Shown piece after piece: positions 6,946 through 14,989 of a stretch of 21,462 nucleotides of DNA. The first letter of the stretch is position 1; each line of letters opens with the position of its first letter. Origin of the DNA: Clostridiaceae bacterium (GTDB lineage: Bacteria > Bacillota > Clostridia > Monoglobales > Firm-18). The stretch covers positions 1 through 21,462 of the forward strand of contig JAAZFB010000492.1 in assembly GCA_012511915.1 (NCBI GenBank), in the 5' to 3' direction. The notes below the pieces were generated by a model. That model worked only from the letters and a program-made list of their open reading frames with translations, searched no databases and was not told where the DNA came from. The position numbers and the translations under genes were made by a program.

Positions 6946-6974
6946 TTGATTTGATTTTAAAAATAGCATATAAT
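6946..6974 (+). promoter_or_regulatory. Sigma-A promoter of cdd
   Basis: TTGATT (6946-6951), a 17-base spacer and a consensus TATAAT (6969-6974). A second TATAAT-like hexamer follows near 6990, so start sites may be paired. The ribosome binding site GGGGAGG is at 7005-7011. Confidence 0.65.
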
Positions 6975-7024
6975 ACTAATATTCGATTATAATACTAACT
7001 TTAAGGGGAGGTCGATGTACGGTT

Positions 7025-7426
7025 ATGGATTATTCAAAGCTATTGGAAACTGCAATTGAGGCGCAACAATTCGCATATGCACCATATTCCAACTTCCGTG
7101 TTGGGGCGGCGCTTCTTACTAAGGGTGGGAAGGTATATACCGGCTGTAATGTTGAAAATCAGTCCTTCGGCGCCACCGTTTGCGCCGAGAGAATTGCTAT
7201 TTTTAAGGCGGTTTCCGAAGGAGAGAGGGATTTTACTGCGATGGCAGTTACCGGTAGCACCGGCAAATATACACCCCCATGTGGAATTTGCCGACAGGTC
7301 ATTTCGGAGTTCGCGCCGGACATCTCTTTGGTTTTACACGACCAACAAGAAGGTATGAAAGTTGTCAAAGCCGGTACATTATTTCCCCACAGAACGAATT
7401 ATCTTAATAAAACCCGACCAAAATAG
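7025..7426 (+). CDS. cdd: Cytidine deaminase
   Basis: A 133-residue homotetrameric-type cytidine deaminase that converts cytidine and deoxycytidine to uridine and deoxyuridine in pyrimidine salvage. The substrate motif GCNVENQSFGATVCAERIA (40-58) carries the zinc ligand Cys53 and the catalytic Glu55; PCGICRQVISEF (85-96) carries zinc ligands Cys86 and Cys89. The length is normal, although the end (LFPHRTNYLNKTRPK) replaces the usual LLPxAF tail. The GGGGAGG site is 13 bases from ATG 7025, rather far, but an ATG at 7015 is out of frame. It has its own promoter and sits alone between the OsmC-family gene and the oxidoreductase. Confidence 0.93.
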   Translation: MDYSKLLETAIEAQQFAYAPYSNFRVGAALLTKGGKVYTGCNVENQSFGATVCAERIAIFKAVSEGERDFTAMAVTGSTGKYTPPCGICRQVISEFAPDISLVLHDQQEGMKVVKAGTLFPHRTNYLNKTRPK

Positions 7427-7471
7427 GGAACAATCTGTAGAAAACTGTATATTCCATCTTTTTAGCAATAT

Positions 7472-7500
7472 TTGCAATGTTTTATTCTTGAGTTTATTAT
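7472..7500 (+). promoter_or_regulatory. Sigma-A promoter of the oxidoreductase/uxaE operon
   Basis: TTGCAA (7472-7477), a 17-base spacer and TATTAT (7495-7500) lie 40 bases upstream of ATG 7540. No operator-like palindrome is obvious around it. Confidence 0.5.
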
Positions 7501-7539
7501 ACATTATTAGGGTAGGAACAAGAAAGAGGGTATTTGATA

Positions 7540-8829
7540 ATGAAGGGTAAAAAGAGGTATGTCCAAGTCGGAGTAGGTGGCAGGGCGAGGTTTTTTTACG
7601 AGGCTATTGTTAAGGATTTTAAACAAACAGCTGAATTGACGGCATTTTGTGATGTCAATCAAACCCGTATGGATTATGCAAATAAGGTTTTGCAGGAACA
7701 GGGCAACATCCCTCCCATTGCTACATATAAGTTTAATGAATTTGACAAAATGATTGCTGAGCAAAAGCCTGATGTCGTTATTGTAACTTCCATTGACCGT
7801 ACCCACAACGAATATATTGTTCGTGCAATGGAATTAGGGTGTGATGTTATATCGGAAAAGCCCATGACAATAGACGAAGTAAAATGCCAAGAGATTTTGG
7901 ATGCGATCAAAAAAACAGGCAGACAGCTGCGTGTTACTTTTAATTATCGTTATGCACCTCATAACACAAAAATCAGAGAGCTAATTATGGACGATGTTAT
8001 CGGTGATGTGTTTTCCGTGCATTTCGAATGGTTATTAAACACAGAACATGGGGCAGATTATTTCAGACGTTGGCACAGAGATAAGAAAAACAGTGGTGGT
8101 CTTTTAGTTCACAAATCAACCCACCATTTTGATTTGGTCAACTTCTGGCTCGGAACACAACCTAAGACGGTTTATGCGCTCGGTGATTTGATGTTCTACG
8201 GCAGGGCAAATGCAGAGAAAAGAGGAGTTACCAAGTTCTATAACCGAGCATACGGCAGTGAAAATGCAAAGGGTGACCCTTTTGCGCTTCATATGGAAGA
8301 TAGCGAAACAATGAAAGGCATTTATTTAGATGCCGAAAAAGAGGACGGCTATATCAGAGATCAAAGCGTGTTTGGAGACGGAATAAGCATAGAGGATGTT
8401 ATGGGTGTATTGGTTAAGTATAAAAATAATGCGATATTATCATACTCTCTAAACGCATATATGCCGTATGAGGGATTTAAGGTTGCGTTAAACGGTAGCA
8501 AAGGCAGAATAGAGATGGAAGTTATTGAATCCTCATATGTCAACGCCGGCGGCGACAAAGCGTTAGAGGGTGCGGTTAAAGGTACAACAATTACCGTATA
8601 TCCAATGTTTGATGCACCATACAAAGTAGCATTAGATCAAGCTAAGGGCGGACATGGCGGAGGTGACCCGGTGCTTCTGCGCGATATTTTTGGTGAGCTT
8701 CAATACGACCGTTTTAATAGGGCAGCATCACATGTGGACGGTGCAATGTCCATCTTAACCGGCATCGCAGCTAACAAATCAATGGCAACACAACTGCCTG
8801 TACATATTGATAAGCTTGTGCAGTTTTAG
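7540..8829 (+). CDS. Gfo/Idh/MocA-family NAD(P)-dependent oxidoreductase
   Basis: A 429-residue protein with an N-terminal Rossmann fold (VGVGGRARF, 10-18) and the family EKP motif at 106-108 (SEKPMTIDEV), which provides the Lys that binds cofactor and substrate. The C-terminal alpha/beta domain has GGLLVHKSTHHFDLVNFWLG; a His of THHFD (194-198) is a likely catalytic residue. The family oxidises or reduces sugar, polyol and sugar-acid carbons. It shares a promoter with a tagaturonate-epimerase-like gene 24 bases downstream, so a hexuronate or related sugar acid is a reasonable guess for the substrate. ATG 7540 has GAAAGAGGG 9 bases upstream, unlike TTG 7534. The exact reaction cannot be read from sequence. 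Confidence 0.88.
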   Translation: MKGKKRYVQVGVGGRARFFYEAIVKDFKQTAELTAFCDVNQTRMDYANKVLQEQGNIPPIATYKFNEFDKMIAEQKPDVVIVTSIDRTHNEYIVRAMELGCDVISEKPMTIDEVKCQEILDAIKKTGRQLRVTFNYRYAPHNTKIRELIMDDVIGDVFSVHFEWLLNTEHGADYFRRWHRDKKNSGGLLVHKSTHHFDLVNFWLGTQPKTVYALGDLMFYGRANAEKRGVTKFYNRAYGSENAKGDPFALHMEDSETMKGIYLDAEKEDGYIRDQSVFGDGISIEDVMGVLVKYKNNAILSYSLNAYMPYEGFKVALNGSKGRIEMEVIESSYVNAGGDKALEGAVKGTTITVYPMFDAPYKVALDQAKGGHGGGDPVLLRDIFGELQYDRFNRAASHVDGAMSILTGIAANKSMATQLPVHIDKLVQF

Positions 8830-8853
8830 TATTATTTGAAGGGAGTAATAATC

Positions 8854-10218
8854 ATTAAATACGAAAAATCGGTTGCCGCTATAGGCGGTGCAACAGTATA
8901 TATGGCAAATGAGGACGGGCAGGATTATATTTATTCAACAGATAAAACGCTGGGTTTTAAGGGCGTTAGCACAGAGTACGGAATAAAGGCAGAATGTAAT
9001 CATGAAAACGCAAACGTTTTAAGGAGGTTATTTCCTTATACCGCACCAAGTCGTGTGTTACAACATGATAAAAGCTTTGGTGTGGGCGACCGTTTGGGTG
9101 TTGCGGCGGTTGGACATATCAAAGTGTTTGAAAGGTATGATGCATACCCTGTTTTGGTGCAACAATCCATCAGGGAATTAAACCTTACCCATCGCACTTA
9201 TGAGGATGTTTTGGATTGCGTAACATATACAGTGTTTAAAACCGGTTACAAAAAGGGCTTTGGTGCGGATGGAGACCATTTAAAAACGGAGCAGGATATC
9301 CAATATGCGCTTGGTTTAGGGTTTACCATGATTACGCTGGATTGCTCAGAACATATCATAACTGATATAGATGCCGATTTTGCAGTTCCGCAAGCCACCT
9401 TGCAGCGATATGCCGATAAATTTTTTGAAATAGAGGACGGCGAAGTCTTGTCGTTTGACAAAGAACAGCTTAAGCAAATCAGCATGATATATGACGATGC
9501 AATAGCATTTGCCGCCGATATATATCATAAATATATAAAAGGCTCTAACGCAGATTTTGAAATATCAATAGATGAAACGGCAACAACTACAACACCTCTA
9601 CAGCATTTTTACGTTGCCAACGAGTTAAAGCAAAAGGGCGTTAATTTCGCGACAATGGCACCGAGGTTTTGCGGCGAATTCCAAAAGGGTATTGATTATA
9701 TAGGCGATATTGCCCAATTTGAAAAGGAAATAGACATTCACGCAAAAATCGCAAGATATTTTGGCTATAAGATAAGTGTTCATTCCGGTTCTGATAAATT
9801 CAGTATATTCCCCATGGTTGCAAAAGCTACAAAAGGTGTATTCCATGTAAAAACTGCGGGTACCAATTGGTTAGAGGCAATGAGGGTGGTTGCTGCAAAA
9901 GATGCAGAGCTATACAGGCAAATCCATAAATATGCGCTTAAAATGTTTACGGAGGCAAAAAAGTATTATCATGTAACCACCGATATAACAAAAATTCCGG
10001 ATATCGACAGTTTAAAGGACGAAGATTTACCCAAGCTGTTTGACCAAAACGAATCAAGGCAGTTAATTCATATTACTTATGGTTTTATATTGGATGAATA
10101 CAGAGGACAGTTATACACGCTTTGGGGAACACACCATGTCGAATATGAAAAAGCATTATTAACACACATAGGCAAACATTTGGATTTGTTGGGGGTACCA
10201 CTAATCAGTCTTAAATAA
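8854..10218 (+). CDS. uxaE: Tagaturonate epimerase (UxaE-type), probable ATT start
   Basis: A protein of about 454 residues matching the UxaE family, which epimerises D-tagaturonate to D-fructuronate in galacturonate catabolism. Recognised stretches are GVGDRLGVAAVGHIKVF, VLVQQSIRELNLTHRTYEDV, GFGADGDHLKTEQDI and YKISVHSGSDKFSIFPMVAK. The start is odd: the ribosome binding site AAGGGAG (8839-8845) is followed 8 bases later by ATT AAA TAC GAA, giving (M)KYEKSV. No ATG lies in frame near it, and TTG 8836 would place that site inside the gene with none in front. I therefore start at ATT 8854, with TTG 8836 as the alternative. It follows the Gfo/Idh gene by 24 bases, and its stop overlaps the convergent ruvB stop by 8 bases. 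Confidence 0.85.
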   Translation: MKYEKSVAAIGGATVYMANEDGQDYIYSTDKTLGFKGVSTEYGIKAECNHENANVLRRLFPYTAPSRVLQHDKSFGVGDRLGVAAVGHIKVFERYDAYPVLVQQSIRELNLTHRTYEDVLDCVTYTVFKTGYKKGFGADGDHLKTEQDIQYALGLGFTMITLDCSEHIITDIDADFAVPQATLQRYADKFFEIEDGEVLSFDKEQLKQISMIYDDAIAFAADIYHKYIKGSNADFEISIDETATTTTPLQHFYVANELKQKGVNFATMAPRFCGEFQKGIDYIGDIAQFEKEIDIHAKIARYFGYKISVHSGSDKFSIFPMVAKATKGVFHVKTAGTNWLEAMRVVAAKDAELYRQIHKYALKMFTEAKKYYHVTTDITKIPDIDSLKDEDLPKLFDQNESRQLIHITYGFILDEYRGQLYTLWGTHHVEYEKALLTHIGKHLDLLGVPLISLK

Positions 10219-11209
10219 TTCTTGGCACGCCAAAGTAGTCATAAGCCGGCTTGGTTGCAACCCTACCCCTTGGGGTGCGGTTTAGAAAACCAAGCTGCAT
10301 AAGATATGGTTCATACACATCTTCGATGGTAAGGGCGTCTTCCCCCACCATGGCGGCAAGAGTATCAAGCCCTACCGGACCACCGCCAAAATCGTTTATA
10401 ATTGCTAGCATGGCTTGTTTGTCTATTTTATCCAACCCGATTTTATCAACGTCAAGCATATCGAGTGCTTTGTCCACTATTTCTTTTGTTATTTTTCCGT
10501 CTGCTTTTACTTGGGCAAAGTCGCGCACACGTCGTAACAAGCGGTTGGCTATCCTTGGAGTGCCGCGTGAACGCAGGGCTATTTCGTTTTTGCCTTGTGA
10601 GTCTATCGGCACTTTTAATATGCCCGCGGATCTGCCAACGATTGTAGCAAGTTCATCGGTGGTGTACAGCTCTAACCTTGAAACAATACCGAACCGGTCA
10701 CGTAACGGGGAGGAAAGCTGCCCCGAGCGTGTTGTGGCACCGATAAGGGTAAATTTAGGCAAATCAAGGCGTATGGAGCGTGCGGACGGCCCCTGCCCAA
10801 CAATAATATCAAGTGCATAGTCCTCCATTGCGGGGTATAAAACTTCTTCGACAACCCGGCTCAAACGGTGTATTTCGTCTATAAAAAGAACATCGTGTTG
10901 TGATAGATTGGTTAATAGAGCGGCAAGGTCGCCTTGTTTTTCTATTGCCGGTCCACTTGTTATTTTAATGCCTACACCCATTTCATTTGCTATTACACCC
11001 GCTAACGTGGTTTTACCCAAACCCGGCGGACCATATAAAAGCACATGGTCAAGCGCCTCTTTGCGTTGTAGGGAAGCTTGGATTGTAATTTTTAGGTTGT
11101 CCTTAACACTTTGCTGACCCACATATTCTTCCATAGTGCGTGGGCGAAGGGATATGTCATATTCACAATCTTCAAACAGGTTTTTTGTGGATGTGATTCT
11201 ATCTTCCAA
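10211..11209 (-). CDS. ruvB: Holliday junction branch-migration ATPase RuvB
   Basis: A 332-residue AAA+ motor that drives branch migration with RuvA. Visible are Walker A GPPGLGKT (60-67), Walker B FIDEIHRL with Asp111 and Glu112, sensor GATTR (157-161), the arginine-finger region LSSPLRDRFGI with Arg170, and the C-terminal winged helix ending in RTPRGRVATKPAYDYFG. The start is TTG 11209: an in-frame TAA lies directly before it, AAAGGG is about 11 bases upstream, and the next Met (residue 26) would remove conserved residues. ruvA and ruvC normally accompany it; here ruvC is divergent and ruvA is absent from the window. The 3' end overlaps uxaE by 8 bases with no terminator between. Confidence 0.97.
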   Translation of the reverse strand: MEDRITSTKNLFEDCEYDISLRPRTMEEYVGQQSVKDNLKITIQASLQRKEALDHVLLYGPPGLGKTTLAGVIANEMGVGIKITSGPAIEKQGDLAALLTNLSQHDVLFIDEIHRLSRVVEEVLYPAMEDYALDIIVGQGPSARSIRLDLPKFTLIGATTRSGQLSSPLRDRFGIVSRLELYTTDELATIVGRSAGILKVPIDSQGKNEIALRSRGTPRIANRLLRRVRDFAQVKADGKITKEIVDKALDMLDVDKIGLDKIDKQAMLAIINDFGGGPVGLDTLAAMVGEDALTIEDVYEPYLMQLGFLNRTPRGRVATKPAYDYFGVPRII

Positions 11210-11251
11210 TTATCTCAAACCCTTTTCAATAATAATAAGTTTATACTGTAC

Positions 11252-11278
11252 CTAAATTAAATTATTGATTTAATTTAG
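11252..11278. repeat. AT-rich inverted repeat in the ruvB-ruvC intergenic region
   Basis: CTAAATTAAAT (11252-11262) and ATTTAATTTAG (11268-11278) pair perfectly around a 5-base loop. The same CTAAATT core and neighbouring TAATAC (here GTATTA) occur at the 6856-6899 repeat. A second tiny stem, ACGCC-AAC-GGCGT, follows at 11283-11295. It lies in the upstream region of ruvB and may be regulatory or part of a dispersed element. Confidence 0.55.
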
Positions 11279-11354
11279 TATTACGCCAACGGCGTTGTTG
11301 AGACGAATGTGTCAACATTTTAAAATGGGAATAGTATTATTTTAGCACATTCAC

Positions 11355-11383
11355 TTTTCAAAAGCAAATATATATGTTAAAAT
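11355..11383 (+). promoter_or_regulatory. Possible sigma-A promoter of ruvC
   Basis: TTTTCA (11355-11360), a 17-base spacer and TAAAAT (11378-11383) lie 21 bases before the ruvC ATG, with AAAGGAG as ribosome binding site. The -35 is weak. No LexA/SOS box (GAAC-N4-GTTC) was seen nearby. Confidence 0.4.
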
Positions 11384-11404
11384 TTATACAAAAGGAGTGG
11401 GGTA

Positions 11405-11896
11405 ATGCGCATTTTAGGTATAGACCCGGGTATTGCAACGGTAGGCTTTGGGATAATAGAGCATGAGGACAATAAATTCAAAACAATTGAATACGGTGCG
11501 GTCTTATCACCACCAAATATCGACATGACTAAAAGGCTTAAATTAATATATGATGATATGACATATATTATCGAAAAATACAACCCGGAGCAAGTTGCGA
11601 TTGAAGAGCTTTTTTTTAATACAAATGTAAAGACTGCTATAAACGTGGGGCAAGCACGGGGTGTGTTGATATTATCAGCATCAAATAGGGGCATACCCGT
11701 ATTCGAGTACACCCCTTTGCAGGTAAAGCAGGCAGTTGTCGGCTACGGCAGAGCAACCAAGGCACAAGTGCAGTATATGGTGAAAGCAATTCTATCGTTG
11801 TCAGAGGTCCCTAAACCGGATGACACTGCGGATGCGCTTGCTATTGCCATATGCCATGCCAATTCACAGCAGTCCCGTCTAACTTATGCATTTTAG
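11405..11896 (+). CDS. ruvC: Holliday junction resolvase RuvC
   Basis: A 163-residue endonuclease that cuts Holliday junctions as a dimer together with RuvAB. The family start MRILGIDPGIATVGFGII places catalytic Asp7; Glu67 lies in VAIEELFF, and Asp140 and Asp143 in KPDDTADALAIAI, completing the RNase H-fold acidic tetrad. The basic, aromatic loop FFNTNVKTAINVGQARG contacts DNA. The AAAGGAG site is about 7 bases from ATG 11405. It is transcribed away from ruvB instead of in a ruvCAB operon, and its last 18 bases overlap the convergent end of spo0A. Confidence 0.96.
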   Translation: MRILGIDPGIATVGFGIIEHEDNKFKTIEYGAVLSPPNIDMTKRLKLIYDDMTYIIEKYNPEQVAIEELFFNTNVKTAINVGQARGVLILSASNRGIPVFEYTPLQVKQAVVGYGRATKAQVQYMVKAILSLSEVPKPDDTADALAIAICHANSQQSRLTYAF

Positions 11897-12694
11897 TTCA
11901 AGCCGCAACTTGTCTGAAATCATAGCGATAAATTCGCTGTTTGTAGGTTTTCCTTTGTTTTGATTTATGGTAAACCCGAAAAGGTTGTTTAGCGTTTCTG
12001 TGTCCCCTCTGTCCCATGCCACTTCAATAGCATGTCTGATAGCACGTTCAACCCTGCTGGAGGATGTATGATGCTTTTTTGCTACGGAGGGATATAATTG
12101 CTTGGTGATGGAATTAATGAGGTCAGTATCTTTTAGCACAAGCATAATTGCTTCACGCAGGTATGTATAGCCTTTAATATGTGCCGGCACACCTACCTCG
12201 TGAATTATCGATGTGACTGTTTTTTCAATGTCATGTGAAAGCCTACCTCCCAAGAGGGAAGTGGCATTTCTGTCATTTATATTTGCATTAAAGCTTGGAT
12301 AAGCGTCTGAGATATCGGGTTTTTCCATAATCATTTTTATTTTGTTGATAATTTCCTCCGCGCTCATTCTGCGTGACATAATGTAATCGGCGCCGAGCTT
12401 ACTTGCATTGACTACAAAGCCATCCGATAAACTGCCGCTAATCATAATAACTTTAAGGTTTTCTTTTAATCCGGTTTCCTTGAGTTTCGCCAGACCGCCC
12501 AACCCATCCAAAAAAGGCATAACATTATCAAGCAACAAAACATCCGGTCTTTTACTCTCGACAATTTCAAGCGCTACAAGGCCGTCAGATGCCATCCCAA
12601 CCAACTCAATCTCGGGGATTGTAGCAACAAAGTCTTTCATAATTCTGCAAAAGTCCCTGCTGTCATCAGCTATTACCAATCTGATTTTATCCAA
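11879..12694 (-). CDS. spo0A: Sporulation master response regulator Spo0A, atypical receiver
   Basis: A 271-residue two-domain regulator. The receiver domain (1-125) keeps the acidic pocket Asp10/Asp11 and phosphoacceptor Asp56 (LLLDNVMPFLDG), with Ser86 in the Thr/Ser position. The conserved switch Lys-Pro (Lys108-Pro109 in B. subtilis) is Arg108-Arg109 here (YIMSRRMSAEE). The C-terminal DNA-binding domain (about 155-271) is nearly canonical: HEVGVPAHIKGYTYLREAI, SRVERAIRHAIEVAW and KPTNSEFIAMISDKLRLE. Phosphorylated Spo0A starts sporulation and binds 0A boxes (TTTGTCRAA). The start is TTG 12694 with AGGAGGG upstream. It lies directly downstream of spoIVB, the usual order, but has its own promoter. 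Confidence 0.96.
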   Translation of the reverse strand: MDKIRLVIADDSRDFCRIMKDFVATIPEIELVGMASDGLVALEIVESKRPDVLLLDNVMPFLDGLGGLAKLKETGLKENLKVIMISGSLSDGFVVNASKLGADYIMSRRMSAEEIINKIKMIMEKPDISDAYPSFNANINDRNATSLLGGRLSHDIEKTVTSIIHEVGVPAHIKGYTYLREAIMLVLKDTDLINSITKQLYPSVAKKHHTSSSRVERAIRHAIEVAWDRGDTETLNNLFGFTINQNKGKPTNSEFIAMISDKLRLELKCIS

Positions 12695-12726
12695 ATATAT
12701 CCCTCCTATAATTATTATATGACAAT

Positions 12727-12755
12727 ATTATAACAGCAACTGGAAAAAATTACAA
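12727..12755 (-). promoter_or_regulatory. Promoter of spo0A
   Basis: On the minus strand TTGTAA (complement of 12750-12755), a 17-base spacer and consensus TATAAT (complement of 12727-12732) make a good sigma-A promoter. Just downstream ATTGTCATA matches the 0A box TTTGTCRAA at 7 of 9 positions, a weak hint of autoregulation. Confidence 0.6.
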
Positions 12756-12785
12756 GTAGATTTTCGGAAATAACAGTCTCTTCAT

Positions 12786-12809
12786 AAAAATTTGGTAAAA
12801 AGTACCAAA
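12786..12809 (-). terminator. Weak intrinsic terminator after spoIVB
   Basis: On the minus strand TTTGGTA and TACCAAA pair around a 5-base loop and are followed by TTTTTATG, 18 bases after the spoIVB stop. The stem is short and AT-rich, so some readthrough into spo0A is likely. Confidence 0.55.
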
Positions 12810-12826
12810 GTTACCGTAATGCAATT

Positions 12827-13975
12827 CTATGCATTGTTATTTATCATTACGTCTAAAAATGTGGCATAACCTCTGATTGGGTCGTTAATAAATACATGAG
12901 TGACAGCCCCGACAATATAGTCATTTTGTATAATCGGACAGCCGCTCATGCCTTGCACAATACCACCCGTTTTATTTATCAGCTCATCATCGGTGATTTT
13001 TATTATGATGCCTTTGTTACCTAAATCATTTTTGTTTACGCTTTCAATCAGCACATCATATCTCTTTACTGTTGTACCCTCAATATTTGAAAGAATATAC
13101 GCATTCCCCGTGGATACTTGCGCTCTGGATGCCACCGGTAGGGGTTGCGGTGAATTCTGTATTATTTTGCCCAATGCACCGAATACTCCATTATCAGTGT
13201 TTTTTTCAACACGACCGATTACAGACGAAGGGGCGAAAAGCCCTTTTAGCTCACCCGGTTGACCGCGCATTCCTTTTGTTACGCTCTCTATGCTTGTGCT
13301 CAGAATATCCCCATTGTTAGCAGGAATAAGCTCACCCGTATCTATATCGGTAATTCCGTGCCCTAATGCGCCAAAGGTGTTATCAACCGGGTTTATATAT
13401 GTTATCGTACCTATACCCGATGAACTCTCACGCACCCAAGCGCCTATTTGATATACATTGTCATTTTTCGATTTTGCCGGTTTTACTGTTAATGACTTCA
13501 TACTCCCTTTCCTATTAATCAAAACAGTCATATTGTTGTTGCTGTTGTTTTTAATTTGTGTTATAAGCTGTGAAATTGTTGAAATGTCGGTGTTGTTAAT
13601 TTTTATGATAACATCACCTTTTTTTATGCCTCCTACTTTTGCGGGTGAATACCTGATGCCGTTTTCGCCTATAACCGGAGATAGCGCAACAACTAAAACG
13701 CCATTTATATTAATCTTAATACCTACCGTTTTCCCGCTTGGTATTAACTTGGTATTTTTTATAAAATCGATATGCACCGTTTTGATTGGCACTATACCGA
13801 AAGCTTTTAGGTGACATTTTCCATTCGCGTCAAAATCGGAATGGAAAAGCGGGCCTGCGTTATATTTTTCGCCCTCCATAAGAACAAGGCGATTTGGAAT
13901 TAGACATTGAATGGCGCACAATAGTGATGCTGTAATAATTAATGTCAATAAGCTTTTCTTTGCTTTTTTATTCAT
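12827..13975 (-). CDS. spoIVB: SpoIVB serine peptidase (sporulation sigma-K checkpoint)
   Basis: A 382-residue protein secreted from the forespore. In B. subtilis SpoIVB cleaves SpoIVFA to release sigma-K activation in the mother cell. An N-terminal membrane anchor/signal (about 8-25) precedes a PDZ domain (about 90-165, with GGIKKGDVIIKIN) and the S55-family peptidase domain. Catalytic residues visible are His206 in GALGHGITD, Asp329 in KITDDELINKTGG and Ser344 in VQGMSGCPI (Cys follows where Ser is usual in B. subtilis). ATG 13975 has a GGGGGG site upstream. Many Clostridia keep SpoIVB although their sigma-K pathway differs, so the substrate here is uncertain. Confidence 0.95.
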   Translation of the reverse strand: MNKKAKKSLLTLIITASLLCAIQCLIPNRLVLMEGEKYNAGPLFHSDFDANGKCHLKAFGIVPIKTVHIDFIKNTKLIPSGKTVGIKININGVLVVALSPVIGENGIRYSPAKVGGIKKGDVIIKINNTDISTISQLITQIKNNSNNNMTVLINRKGSMKSLTVKPAKSKNDNVYQIGAWVRESSSGIGTITYINPVDNTFGALGHGITDIDTGELIPANNGDILSTSIESVTKGMRGQPGELKGLFAPSSVIGRVEKNTDNGVFGALGKIIQNSPQPLPVASRAQVSTGNAYILSNIEGTTVKRYDVLIESVNKNDLGNKGIIIKITDDELINKTGGIVQGMSGCPIIQNDYIVGAVTHVFINDPIRGYATFLDVMINNNA

Positions 13976-14061
13976 TCGTATCCCCCCGCTTTTAGAATAT
14001 TCGTTTAGGGGGATTGGTATCCTGTTAAATATTATTACACGGGGCTATATATTACTGATAA

Positions 14062-14835
14062 TTATAAATCATCCAAGCTTTCGAATGTATATCCCTGTTC
14101 GCGTGCGTACGAGACAATTTTAGGCAATGCAAGTGCATTTTCTTTGGAAACGGCATGCATTAAAATTATGCAGCCGTTATGCAGGTATTTTGTAACACTT
14201 TCAAGCGCGTATTGTTCTGTATTTTTCCCTGATATCCAATCAACATAAGCATTACTCCAGAGAATGGTTTTATATCCGTTTTTTTTGGTAATGGCAAGCG
14301 TTCTTTCGCTGAATTCGCCTTTGGGGGGACGTAAATACTTCATTGTTTCGCCTGTTAACGCATGGTATTTTTCGTTTACGCTATCCATTTCTCTAATAAG
14401 CTTTTCGTCATTTGAAACATCCGGCATACTTGGATGATTGTATGTGTGATTACCGACTATATGACCCTCATCAGCCATTCTTTTGACTAAATCAGCTTCT
14501 TTTGTAATATAAGCACCGGTTACAAAAAAGGCGGCAGGCACGTTTTGTTCCTTGAGTACATCAAGGATTTTGGGGGTGTATCCATTTTCGTAGCCTTCGT
14601 CAAATGTTAAAAAAAGCGACTTCTTATTTTTGTCTCCAAGATAATATCCGTCAAATCTTTCAAGCAGGCATATCCATTCGCTCGGCAAGCCGGGTGGTGA
14701 GTTTTCAACTTTTTTAAAGCCCCATGCTATTTTTTTGTTTTTATATTTACTGCCCTGGTTTACCTTTTGATTTTCGTTATTAACGCATCCTGCAACGATA
14801 TTTATAGCCAATAAAAAAATCATTATTTTTTTCAT
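14062..14835 (-). CDS. pdaA: PdaA-type muramic delta-lactam deacetylase, predicted lipoprotein
   Basis: A 257-residue polysaccharide deacetylase of the PdaA group, needed to make muramic delta-lactam in spore cortex, which germination lytic enzymes recognise. Family features are KIAWGFK (35-41), LTFDEGYENGYTPKILDVL (76-94, catalytic Asp79), GNHTYNHP with metal-binding His130 and His134, YLRPPKGEFSE (168-177), LWSNAYVDW (192-200) and GCIILMHAVSKENA (His227). The second acidic position of motif 1 is Glu80; B. subtilis PdaA has Asn. The N-terminus ends in a lipobox (IVAGC, Cys17), so it is probably a membrane-anchored lipoprotein, whereas B. subtilis PdaA has an ordinary signal peptide. AAAGGAG precedes ATG 14835. 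It sits beside spoIVB and spo0A on the same strand. Confidence 0.9.
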   Translation of the reverse strand: MKKIMIFLLAINIVAGCVNNENQKVNQGSKYKNKKIAWGFKKVENSPPGLPSEWICLLERFDGYYLGDKNKKSLFLTFDEGYENGYTPKILDVLKEQNVPAAFFVTGAYITKEADLVKRMADEGHIVGNHTYNHPSMPDVSNDEKLIREMDSVNEKYHALTGETMKYLRPPKGEFSERTLAITKKNGYKTILWSNAYVDWISGKNTEQYALESVTKYLHNGCIILMHAVSKENALALPKIVSYAREQGYTFESLDDL

Positions 14836-14989
14836 ATATAAATAGCGACTCCTTTGTGAATAATAATTGTGCTTATATTATTGTCGCATTTTTTAAAAAA
14901 AAACGAAAATACGTAAAAAAAGGCACGGTAAAAAATACAAAAGTCATATGGTACAATTATACATAAAAAAGTAAAAAAAAGCAAGTAAA

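Noticed and set aside
10251..10820. Long plus-strand ORF inside ruvB
   Set aside because: Antisense shadow of a well-conserved gene, rich in Ser/Arg/Pro as expected for such frames.
12948..13814. Plus-strand ORFs within spoIVB
   Set aside because: Antisense frames without ribosome binding sites; the minus strand encodes a clear SpoIVB with its catalytic residues.
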